Shown here in pieces: positions 53,040 to 64,000 of a stretch of 64,000 nt of DNA; position 1 is the first letter of the stretch, and each line of letters opens with the position of its first letter. The stretch covers positions 100,892,221-100,956,220 of the forward strand of contig OZ024931.1 of the NCBI GenBank assembly GCA_964017235.1, written 5' to 3'. The stretch comes from Sabellastarte sp. h YS-2021. Its lineage: Eukaryota; Annelida; Polychaeta; Sabellida; Sabellidae. The position numbers and the translations under genes were made by a program. The notes under the pieces were generated by a model that did no database searches, was not told where the DNA came from, and was given only the letters and a program-made list of their open reading frames with translations.

Positions 53040-54366
53040 GTTAGGGATATTTAAATATGGACTTCTTTATTATATGGATTTAATTTTGTCAAAGTTGTGA
53101 TTTTTATGTCTCATGCAACAGCAACAACCAGGGTCATATTATGACAGGTACTCTGCATTGTTATTTTGGGGAGTCATACCTACACAGAGGTGACAGCCTA
53201 TATCATTAGATGTCAAACTTGCTAACCCACAAGGACATTCTATTTTGTCGAGGATAAGAAATCATATCTCAAGCAGTAAACTATTCCCACTAAAGGTAGC
53301 ACAAGTGATAAAGCCTGCCTTTCCTCTCAGTTAATCACACATATTTAGTGTTTGATGTCATTTTTATTGCATTAAATTTCATACACAAGTCACAGAGAAG
53401 AATATTATGTATTATTATTTGCTGTGCATAGTAATTTTTAAAACATTTACCTTAATATTGGACCTATTTTCCTCAAATCAAAAGGAACATAACCTCTAGA
53501 AATTTGCCATTAAATTGGTATAGATATTATATGGCTAGCTTCAATAAAACAATCACCAAAACTATTTTAAACACAGTTCCAGCAAGATTGTGGATCACAA
53601 CAGGTGTTCGTGTTCTTCAAATATTTTAAAAAAAATCACACCAGTTATTGCAATAAATAGGATATAATTAATATACTATAACACAATAAAATGATATAGA
53701 GTTAGGGACATTTAAATATGGACTTCTTTATTATGTGGATTTAATTTTGTCAAAGGTCAAAGTTGTGATTTTTATGTCTCATGCAACAGCAACAGCCAGG
53801 GTCATATTATGAAAGATACTCTGCATTGTCATTTTGGGGAGTCATACCTACACAGAGGTGACAGCCTATCATCAGATGTCAAACTTGCTAACCCACAAGG
53901 ACATTCTATTTTGTCAAGCATAAGAAATCATATCTGAAGCACTAAACTATTCCCACTAAAGGTAGCACAAGTGATAAAGCCTGCCTTTCCTCTCAGTTAA
54001 TCACACATATTTAGTGTTTGATGTCATTTTTATTGCATTAAATATCATCCACAAGTCACAGAGAAGAATATTATTTATTATTATTTGCTGTGCATAGTAA
54101 TTTTTAAAACAATTATCTTAATATTGGACCAATTTTCCTCAAATCAAAAGGAACATAACCTCTAGAAATTTGCCTTTAAATTGATATAGATATTATATTG
54201 CTAGCTTCAATAAAACAATCACAAAAATTATTTTAAACAGAGTTCCAGCAAGATTGTGGATCACACCAGGTGTTCGTTTTCTTCAAATATTTTTTAAAAA
54301 GTCACACCAGTTATTGCAATAAATATGATATAATTAATATACTATAACACAATAAACTGATATAGA
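53040..54366. repeat. Dimer 41: A + B-beta
   Basis: B starts at 53701. A is GTCGAG with ACCTAT. Counterpart of dimer 31. Confidence 0.95.
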
Positions 54367-55693
54367 GTTAGGGATATTTAAATATGGACTTCTTTATTAT
54401 ATGGATTTAATTTTGTCAAAGTTGTGATTTTTATGTCTCATGCAACAGCAACAACCAGGGTCATATTATGACAGGTACTCTGCATTGTTATTTTGGGGAG
54501 TCATACCTACACAGAGGTGACAGCCTATATCATTAGATGTCAAACTTGCTAACCCACAAGGACATTCTATTTTGTCAAGGATAAGAAATCATATCTCAAG
54601 CAGTAAACTATTCCCACTAAAGGTAGCACAAGTGATAAAGCCTGCCTTTCCTCTCAGTTAATCACACATATTTAGTGTTTGATGTCATTTTTATTGCATT
54701 AAATTTCATACACAAGTCACAGAGAAGAATATTATGTATTATTATTTGCTGTGCATAGTAATTTTTAAAACATTTACCTTAATATTGGACCTATTTTCCT
54801 CAAATCAAAAGGAACATAACCTCTAGAAATTTGCCATTAAATTGGTATAGATATTATATGGCTAGCTTCAATAAAACAATCACCAAAACTATTTTAAACA
54901 CAGTTCCAGCAAGATTGTGGATCACAACAGGTGTTCGTGTTCTTCAAATATTTTAAAAAAAATCACACCAGTTATTGCAATAAATAGGATATAATTAATA
55001 TACTATAACACAATAAAATGATATAGAGTTAGGGACATTTAAATATGGACTTCTTTATTATGTGGATTTAATTTTGTCAAAGGTCAAAGTTGTGATTTTT
55101 ATGTCTCATGCAACAGCAACAGCCAGGGTCATATTATGAAAGATACTCTGCATTGTCATTTTGGGGAGTCATACCTACACAGAGGTGACAGCCTATCATC
55201 AGATGTCAAACTTGCTAACCCACAAGGACATTCTATTTTGTCAAGCATAAGAAATCATATCTGAAGCACTAAACTATTCCCACTAAAGGTAGCACAAGTG
55301 ATAAAGCCTGCCTTTCCTCTCAGTTAATCACACATATTTAGTGTTTGATGTCATTTTTATTGCATTAAATATCATCCACAAGTCACAGAGAAGAATATTA
55401 TTTATTATTATTTGCTGTGCATAGTAATTTTTAAAACAATTATCTTAATATTGGACCAATTTTCCTCAAATCAAAAGGAACATAACCTCTAGAAATTTGC
55501 CTTTAAATTGATATAGATATTATATTGCTAGCTTCAATAAAACAATCACAAAAATTATTTTAAACAGAGTTCCAGCAAGATTGTGGATCACACCAGGTGT
55601 TCGTTTTCTTCAAATATTTTTTAAAAAGTCACACCAGTTATTGCAATAAATATGATATAATTAATATACTATAACACAATAAACTGATATAGA
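54367..55693. repeat. Dimer 42: A + B-beta
   Basis: B starts at 55028. A is GTCAAG with ACCTAT. Counterpart of dimer 32. Confidence 0.95.
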
Positions 55694-57019
55694 GTTAGGG
55701 ATATTTAAATATGGACTTCTTTATTATATGGATTTAATTTTGTCAAAGTTGTGATTTTTATGTCTCATGCAACAGCAACAACCAGGGTCATATTATGACA
55801 GGTACTCTGCATTGTTATTTTGGGGAGTCATACCTACACAGAGGTGACAGCCTATATCATTAGATGTCAAACTTGCTAACCCACAAGGACATTCTATTTT
55901 GTCAAGGATAAGAAATCATATCTCAAGCAGTAAACTATTCCCACTAAAGGTAGCACAAGTGATAAAGCCTGCCTTTCCTCTCAGTTAATCACACATATTT
56001 AGTGTTTGATGTCATTTTTATTGCATTAAATTTCATACACAAGTCACAGAGAAGAATATTATGTATTATTATTTGCTGTGCATAGTAATTTTTAAAACAT
56101 TTACCTTAATATTGGACCAATTTTCCTCAAATCAAAAGGAACATAACCTCTAGAAATTTGCCATTAAATTGGTATAGATATTATATGGCTAGCTTCAATA
56201 AAACAATCACCAAAACTATTTTAAACACAGTTCCAGCAAGATTGTGGATCACAACAGGTGTTCGTGTTCTTCAAATATTTTTTAAAAAATCACACCAGTT
56301 ATTGCAATAAATAGGATATAATTAATATACTATAACACAATAAAATGATATAGAGTTAGGGACATTTAAATATGGACTTCTTTATTATGTGGATTTAATT
56401 TTGTCAAAGGTCAAAGTTGTGATTTTTATGTCTCATGCAACAGCAACAGCCAGGGTCATATTATGAAAGGTACTCTGCATTGTCATTTTGGGTAGTCATA
56501 CCTACACAGAGGTGACAGCCTATCATCAGATGTCAAACTTGCTAACCCACAAGGACATTCTATTTTGTCAAGCATAAGAAATCATATCAGAAGCACTAAA
56601 CTATTCCCACTAAAGGTAGCACAAGTGATAAAGCCTGCCTTTCCTCTCAGTTAATCACACATATTTAGTGTTTGATGTCATTTTTATTGCATTAAATTTC
56701 ATCCACAAGTCACAGAGAAGAATATTTTTATTATTATTTGCTGTGCATAGTAATTTTTAAAACAATTATCTTAATATTGGACCAATTTTCCTCAAATCAA
56801 AAGGAACATAACCTCTAGAAATTTGCCTTTAAATTGGTATAGATATTAGATTGCTAGCTTCAATAAAACAATCACAAAAATTATTTTAAACAGAGTGCCA
56901 GCAAGATTGTGGATCACACCAGGTGTTCGTTTTCTTCAAATATTTTTTAAAAAGTCACACCAGTTATTGCAATAAATATGATATAATTAATATACTATAA
57001 CACAATAAAATGATATAGA
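55694..57019. repeat. Dimer 43: A + B-alpha
   Basis: B starts at 56355. A is GTCAAG, T6A6. Counterpart of dimer 33. Confidence 0.95.
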
Positions 57020-58344
57020 GTTAGGGATATTTAAATATGGACTTCTTTATTATATGGATTTAATTTTGTCAAAGTTGTGATTTTTATGTCTCATGCAACA
57101 GCAACAACCAGGGTCATATTATGACAGGTACTCTGCATTGTTATTTTGGGGAGTCATACCTACACAGAGGTGACAGCCTATATCATTAGATGTCAAACTT
57201 GCTAACCCACAAGGACATTCTATTTTGTCGAGGATAAGAAATCATATCTCAAGCAGTAAACTATTCCCACTAAAGGTAGCACAAGTGATAAAGCCTGCCT
57301 TTCCTCTCAGTTAATCACATATTTAGTGTTTGATGTCATTTTTATTGCATTAAATTTCATACACAAGTCACAGAGAAGAATATTATGTATTATTATTTGC
57401 TGTGCATAGTAATTTTTAAAACATTTACCTTAATATTGGACCAATTTTCCTCAAATCAAAAGGAACATAACCTCTAGAAATTTGCCATTAAATTGGTATA
57501 GATATTATATGGCTAGCTTCAATAAAACAATCACCAAAACTATTTTAAACACAGTTCCAGCAAGATTGTGGATCACAACAGGTGTTCGTGTTCTTCAAAT
57601 ATTTTAAAAAAAATCACACCAGTTATTGCAATAAATAGGATATAATTAATATACTATAACACAATAAAATGATATAGAGTTAGGGACATTTAAATATGGA
57701 CTTCTTTATTATGTGGATTTAATTTTGTCAAAGGTCAAAGTTGTGATTTTTATGTCTCATGCAACAGCAACAGCCAGGGTCATATTATGAAAGATACTCT
57801 GCATTGTCATTTTGGGGAGTCATACCTACACAGAGGTGACAGCCTATCATCAGATGTCAAACTTGCTAACCCACAAGGACATTCTATTTTGTCAAGCATA
57901 AGAAATCATATCTGAAGCACTAAACTATTCCCACTAAAGGTAGCACAAGTGATAAAGCCTGCCTTTCCTCTCAGTTAATCACACATATTTAGTGTTTGAT
58001 GTCATTTTTATTGCATTAAATATCATCCACAAGTCACAGAGAAGAATATTATTTATTATTATTTGCTGTGCATAGTAATTTTTAAAACAATTATCTTAAT
58101 ATTGGACCAATTTTCCTCAAATCAAAAGGAACATAACCTCTAGAAATTTGCCTTTAAATTGATATAGATATTATATGGCTAGCTTCAATAAAACAATCAC
58201 AAAAATTATTTTAAACAGAGTTCCAGCAAGATTGTGGATCACACCAGGTGTTCGTTTTCTTCAAATATTTTTTAAAAAGTCACACCAGTTATTGCAATAA
58301 ATATGATATAATTAATATACTATAACACAATAAACTGATATAGA
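57020..58344. repeat. Dimer 44: A (659 bp) + B-beta
   Basis: B starts at 57679. A has CACAT where dimer 34 has CACACAT. B has A-type TATGGCTAG (GG at 58177-58178). Confidence 0.95.
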
Positions 58345-59671
58345 GTTAGGGATATTTAAATATGGACTTCTTTATTATATGGATTTAATTTTGTCAAAGT
58401 TGTGATTTTTATGTCTCATGCAACAGCAACAACCAGGGTCATATTATGACAGGTACTCTGCATTGTTATTTTGGGGAGTCATACCTACACAGAGGTGACA
58501 GCCTATATCATTAGATGTCAAACTTGCTAACCCACAAGGACATTCTATTTTGTCAAGGATAAGAAATCATATCTCAAGCAGTAAACTATTCCCACTAAAG
58601 GTAGCACAAGTGATAAAGCCTGCCTTTCCTCTCAGTTAATCACACATATTTAGTGTTTGATGTCATTTTTATTGCATTAAATTTCATACACAAGTCACAG
58701 AGAAGAATATTATGTATTATTATTTGCTGTGCATAGTAATTTTTAAAACATTTACCTTAATATTGGACCAATTTTCCTCAAATCAAAAGGAACATAACCT
58801 CTAGAAATTTGCCATTAAATTGGTATAGATATTATATGGCTAGCTTCAATAAAACAATCACCAAAACTATTTTAAACACAGTTCCAGCAAGATTGTGGAT
58901 CACAACAGGTGTTCGTGTTCTTCAAATATTTTTAAAAAAATCACACCAGTTATTGCAATAAATAGGATATAATTAATATACTATAACACAATAAAATGAT
59001 ACAGAGTTAGGGACATTTAAATATGGACTTCTTTATTATGTGGATTTAATTTTGTCAAAGGTCAAAGTTGTGATTTTTATGTCTCATGCAACAGCAACAG
59101 CCAGGGTCATATTATGAAAGGTACTCTGCATTGTCATTTTGGGGAGTCATACCTACACAGAGGTGACAGCCTATCATCAGATGTCAAACTTGCTAACCCA
59201 CAAGGACATTCTATTTTGTCAAGCATAAGAAATCATATCAGAAGCACTAAACTATTCCCACTAAAGGTAGCACAAGTGATAAAGCCTGCCTTTCCTCTCA
59301 GTTAATCACACATATTTAGTGTTTGATGTCATTTTTATTGCATTAAATTTCATCCACAAGTCACAGAGAAGAATGTTATTTATTATTATTTGCTGTGCAT
59401 AGTAATTTTTAAAACAATTATCTTAATATTGGACCAATTTTCCTCAAATCAAAAGGAACATAACCTCTAGAAATTTGCCTTTAAATTGGTATAGATATTA
59501 TATTGCTAGCTTCAATAAAACAATCACAAAAATTATTTTAAACAGAGTTCCAGCAAGATTGTGGATCACACCAGGTGTTCGTTTTCTTCAAATATTTTTT
59601 AAAAAGTCACACCAGTTATTGCAATAAATATGATATAATTAATATACTATAACACAATAAAATGATATAGA
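58345..59671. repeat. Dimer 45: A + B-gamma
   Basis: B starts at 59006. A is GTCAAG, T5A7, GATACAG. Frame open at 59114-59305. Confidence 0.95.
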
Positions 59672-60998
59672 GTTAGGGATATTTAAATATGGACTTCTTT
59701 ATTATATGGATTTAATTTTGTCAAAGTTGTGATTTTTATGTCTCATGCAACAGCAACAACCAGGGTCATATTATGACAGGTACTCTGCATTGTTATTTTG
59801 GGGAGTCATACCTACACAGAGGTGACAGCCTATATCATTAGATGTCAAACTTGCTAACCCACAAGGACATTCTATTTTGTCGAGGATAAGAAATCATATC
59901 TCAAGCAGTAAACTATTCCCACTAAAGGTAGCACAAGTGATAAAGCCTGCCTTTCCTCTCAGTTAATCACACATATTTAGTGTTTGATGTCATTTTTATT
60001 GCATTAAATTTCATACACAAGTCACAGAGAAGAATATTATGTATTATTATTTGCTGTGCATAGTAATTTTTAAAACATTTACCTTAATATTGGACCAATT
60101 TTCCTCAAATCAAAAGGAACATAACCTCTAGAAATTTGCCATTAAATTGGTATAGATATTATATGGCTAGCTTCAATAAAACAATCACCAAAACTATTTT
60201 AAACACAGTTCCAGCAAGATTGTGGATCACAACAGGTGTTCGTGTTCTTCAAATATTTTAAAAAAAATCACACCAGTTATTGCAATAAATAGGATATAAT
60301 TAATATACTATAACACAATAAAATGATATAGAGTTAGGGACATTTAAATATGGACTTCTTTATTATGTGGATTTAATTTTGTCAAAGGTCAAAGTTGTGA
60401 TTTTTATGTCTCATGCAACAGCAACAGCCAGGGTCATATTATGAAAGATACTCTGCATTGTCATTTTGGGGAGTCATACCTACACAGAGGTGACAGCCTA
60501 TCATCAGATGTCAAACTTGCTAACCCACAAGGACATTCTATTTTGTCAAGCATAAGAAATCATATCTGAAGCACTAAACTATTCCCACTAAAGGTAGCAC
60601 AAGTGATAAAGCCTGCCTTTCCTCTCAGTTAATCACACATATTTAGTGTTTGATGTCATTTTTATTGCATTAAATATCATCCACAAGTCACAGAGAAGAA
60701 TATTATTTATTATTATTTGCTGTGCATAGTAATTTTTAAAACAATTATCTTAATATTGGACCAATTTTCCTCAAATCAAAAGGAACATAACCTCTAGAAA
60801 TTTGCCTTTAAATTGATATAGATATTATATTGCTAGCTTCAATAAAACAATCACAAAAATTATTTTAAACAGAGTTCCAGCAAGATTGTGGATCACACCA
60901 GGTGTTCGTTTTCTTCAAATATTTTTTAAAAAGTCACACCAGTTATTGCAATAAATATGATATAATTAATATACTATAACACAATAAACTGATATAGA
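59672..60998. repeat. Dimer 46: A + B-beta
   Basis: B starts at 60333. A is GTCGAG, T4A8. Last dimer of the second super-repeat copy. Confidence 0.95.
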
Positions 60999-62325
60999 GT
61001 TAGGGATATTTAAATATGGACTTCTTTATTATATGGATTTAATTTTGTCAAAGTTGTGATTTTTATGTCTCATGCAACAGCAACAACCAGGGTCATATTA
61101 TGACAGGTACTCTGCATTGTTATTTTGGGGAGTCATACCTACACAGAGGTGACAGCCTATATCATTAGATGTCAAACTTGCTAACCCACAAGGACATTCT
61201 ATTTTGTCAAGGATAAGAAATCATATCTCAAGCAGTAAACTATTCCCACTAAAGGTAGCACAAGTGATAAAGCCTGCCTTTCCTCTCAGTTAATCACACA
61301 TATTTAGTGTTTGATGTCATTTTTATTGCATTAAATTTCATACACAAGTCACAGAGAAGAATATTATGTATTATTATTTGCTGTGCATAGTAATTTTTAA
61401 AACATTTACCTTAATATTGGACCAATTTTCCTCAAATCAAAAGGAACATAACCTCTAGAAATTTGCCATTAAATTGGTATAGATATTATATGGCTAGCTT
61501 CAATAAAACAATCACCAAAACTATTTTAAACACAGTTCCAGCAAGATTGTGGATCACAACAGGTGTTCGTGTTCTTCAAATATTTTTAAAAAAATCACAC
61601 CAGTTATTGCAATAAATAGGATATAATTAATATACTATAACACAATAAAATGATACAGAGTTAGGGACATTTAAATATGGACTTCTTTATTATGTGGATT
61701 TAATTTTGTCAAAGGTCAAAGTTGTGATTTTTATGTCTCATGCAACAGCAACAGCCAGGGTCATATTATGAAAGGTACTCTGCATTGTCATTTTGGGGAG
61801 TCATACCTACACAGAGGTGACAGCCTATCATCAGATGTCAAACTTGCTAACCCACAAGGACATTCTATTTTGTCAAGCATAAGAAATCATATCAGAAGCA
61901 CTAAACTATTCCCACTAAAGGTAGCACAAGTGATAAAGCCTGCCTTTCCTCTCAGTTAATCACACATATTTAGTGTTTGATGTCATTTTTATTGCATTAA
62001 ATTTCATCCACAAGTCACAGAGAAGAATGTTATTTATTATTATTTGCTGTGCATAGTAATTTTTAAAACAATTATCTTAATATTGGACCAATTTTCCTCA
62101 AATCAAAAGGAACATAACCTCTAGAAATTTGCCTTTAAATTGGTATAGATATTATATTGCTAGCTTCAATAAAACAATCACAAAAATTATTTTAAACAGA
62201 GTTCCAGCAAGATTGTGGATCACACCAGGTGTTCGTTTTCTTCAAATATTTTTTAAAAAGTCACACCAGTTATTGCAATAAATATGATATAATTAATATA
62301 CTATAACACAATAAAATGATATAGA
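60999..62325. repeat. Dimer 47: A + B-gamma
   Basis: B starts at 61660. A is GTCAAG, T5A7, GATACAG. Opens the third super-repeat copy. Frame open at 61768-61959. Confidence 0.95.
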
Positions 62326-63651
62326 GTTAGGGATATTTAAATATGGACTTCTTTATTATATGGATTTAATTTTGTCAAAGTTGTGATTTTTATGTCTCAT
62401 GCAACAGCAACAACCAGGGTCATATTATGACAGGTACTCTGCATTGTTATTTTGGGGAGTCATACCTACACAGAGGTGACAGCCTATATCATTAGATGTC
62501 AAACTTGCTAACCCACAAGGACATTCTATTTTGTCGAGGATAAGAAATCATATCTCAAGCAGTAAACTATTCCCACTAAAGGTAGCACAAGTGATAAAGC
62601 CTGCCTTTCCTCTCAGTTAATCACACATATTTAGTGTTTGATGTCATTTTTATTGCATTAAATTTCATACACAAGTCACAGAGAAGAATATTATGTATTA
62701 TTATTTGCTGTGCATAGTAATTTTTAAAACATTTACCTTAATATTGGACCAATTTTCCTCAAATCAAAAGGAACATAACCTCTAGAAATTTGCCATTAAA
62801 TTGGTATAGATATTATATGGCTAGCTTCAATAAAACAATCACCAAAACTATTTTAAACACAGTTCCAGCAAGATTGTGGATCACAACAGGTGTTCGTGTT
62901 CTTCAAATATTTTAAAAAAAATCACACCAGTTATTGCAATAAATAGGATATAATTAATATACTATAACACAATAAAATGATATAGAGTTAGGGACATTTA
63001 AATATGGACTTCTTTATTATGTGGATTTAATTTTGTCAAAGGTCAAAGTTGTGATTTTTATGTCTCATGCAACAGCAACAGCCAGGGTCATATTATGAAA
63101 GGTACTCTGCATTGTCATTTTGGGTAGTCATACCTACACAGAGGTGACAGCCTATCATCAGATGTCAAACTTGCTAACCCACAAGGACATTCTATTTTGT
63201 CAAGCATAAGAAATCATATCAGAAGCACTAAACTATTCCCACTAAAGGTAGCACAAGTGATAAAGCCTGCCTTTCCTCTCAGTTAATCACACATATTTAG
63301 TGTTTGATGTCATTTTTATTGCATTAAATTTCATCCACAAGTCACAGAGAAGAATATTTTTATTATTATTTGCTGTGCATAGTAATTTTTAAAACAATTA
63401 TCTTAATATTGGACCAATTTTCCTCAAATCAAAAGGAACATAACCTCTAGAAATTTGCCTTTAAATTGGTATAGATATTAGATTGCTAGCTTCAATAAAA
63501 CAATCACAAAAATTATTTTAAACAGAGTGCCAGCAAGATTGTGGATCACACCAGGTGTTCGTTTTCTTCAAATATTTTTTAAAAAGTCACACCAGTTATT
63601 GCAATAAATATGATATAATTAATATACTATAACACAATAAAATGATATAGA
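62326..63651. repeat. Dimer 48: A + B-alpha
   Basis: B starts at 62987. Counterpart of dimers 28 and 38. Confidence 0.95.
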
Positions 63652-64000
63652 GTTAGGGATATTTAAATATGGACTTCTTTATTATATGGATTTAATTTTG
63701 TCAAAGTTGTGATTTTTATGTCTCATGCAACAGCAACAACCAGGGTCATATTATGACAGGTACTCTGCATTGTTATTTTGGGGAGTCATACCTACACAGA
63801 GGTGACAGCCTATATCATTAGATGTCAAACTTGCTAACCCACAAGGACATTCTATTTTGTCGAGGATAAGAAATCATATCTCAAGCAGTAAACTATTCCC
63901 ACTAAAGGTAGCACAAGTGATAAAGCCTGCCTTTCCTCTCAGTTAATCACACATATTTAGTGTTTGATGTCATTTTTATTGCATTAAATTTCATACACAA
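63652..64000. repeat. Dimer 49, partial (first 349 bp of A)
   Basis: Cut by the window edge. GTCGAG and CACACAT agree with the A of dimers 29 and 39, as the super-repeat predicts. Confidence 0.93.

Larger units (their letters stand above)
47734..60998. repeat. 10-dimer super-repeat, copy 2
   Basis: Dimers 37-46, 13265 bp. Differences noticed by eye from copy 1 are CCTTT for CCATT in the A of dimer 40 and loss of one CA in the A of dimer 44, which accounts for the two-base length difference. Divergence this low means very recent duplication or an assembly repeat. Confidence 0.93.
1..64000. repeat. Satellite DNA array of A-B dimers
   Basis: Head-to-tail tandem repeat filling the window with no interruption, inversion or foreign insertion. 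Monomer starts are marked by GTTAGGGATATTT (A) or GTTAGGGACATTT (B). Starts alternate A, B throughout, giving 96 full monomers plus a partial A. Dimer spacing is 1325-1327 bp, except one of 1319 bp. Copies of the same subtype differ at very few positions, while A and B differ at about 30 bases plus three small indels. This is classic higher-order-repeat structure. Every monomer examined carries one XbaI (TCTAGA), one NheI (GCTAGC) and one SwaI (ATTTAAAT) site. There is no gene-sized open frame. Family and host are not recognised; CpG depletion points to a vertebrate. Confidence 0.98.
60999..64000. repeat. 10-dimer super-repeat, copy 3 (partial)
   Basis: Dimers 47 and 48 and the partial 49 match dimers 37-39 and 27-29 in subtype and A haplotype. 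The copy runs off the window. Confidence 0.88.

Noticed and set aside
4741-61959. Eleven 63-residue open frames as a gene family
   Set aside because: They are the same satellite segment. Most B copies and all A copies are interrupted, and the peptide shows no recognised domain.
1-64000. CRISPR array
   Set aside because: Units are 0.66 kb and nearly identical over their whole length, with no short repeats separated by unique spacers.

Overview
The whole window is one uninterrupted tandem satellite array. I see no host gene, RNA gene, transposon, CRISPR array or unique flanking sequence, and both window edges lie inside the array. The basic monomer is about 661-666 bp at roughly 31 % G+C (hand count of the first unit). 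CpG is nearly absent: about 16 per monomer would be expected at this composition, and usually only 1-2 are present. That depletion, with heterochromatin-like organisation, suggests a heavily methylated vertebrate genome. I do not recognise the satellite family and cannot name the species.

Level 1: two monomer types, A (661 bp, or 659 bp with a CA deletion) and B (665-666 bp), about 95 % identical by hand count, alternate strictly head-to-tail. Level 2: A+B forms a dimer of 1325-1327 bp. There are 48 complete dimers plus a 349-bp partial one. I set the phase at position 1 for convenience. Level 3: B occurs in three main subtypes. Alpha (18 copies) carries a TAG where the others carry GAG. Beta (19 copies) has an early TGA and an AAACTGAT tail. 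Gamma (10 copies) is closest to the shared consensus. One further B is a beta/alpha recombinant.

Layout: dimers 1-8 (1-10600) are a mixed alpha/beta stretch holding the recombinant monomer and an 8-bp deletion. Dimers 10-15 (11927-19879) are three copies of a 2651-bp beta-alpha tetramer. Dimers 16-24 (19880-31812) begin with one gamma dimer and continue as alpha/beta alternation; dimers 17-19 are a copy of dimers 1-3. Dimers 25-26 carry gamma/beta chimaeric B monomers. From dimer 27 (34467) to the window end, a 10-dimer, about 13.27-kb super-repeat is present in 2.2 copies.

Nothing here looks like a coding system. The 63-codon open frames in gamma B monomers (and the recombinant) are copies of one frame that alpha, beta and A monomers interrupt, and I treat them as non-coding. 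The interest lies in array evolution: nested amplification units, linked variant blocks, recombinant monomers, and conserved dyad motifs resembling vertebrate transcription-factor sites.
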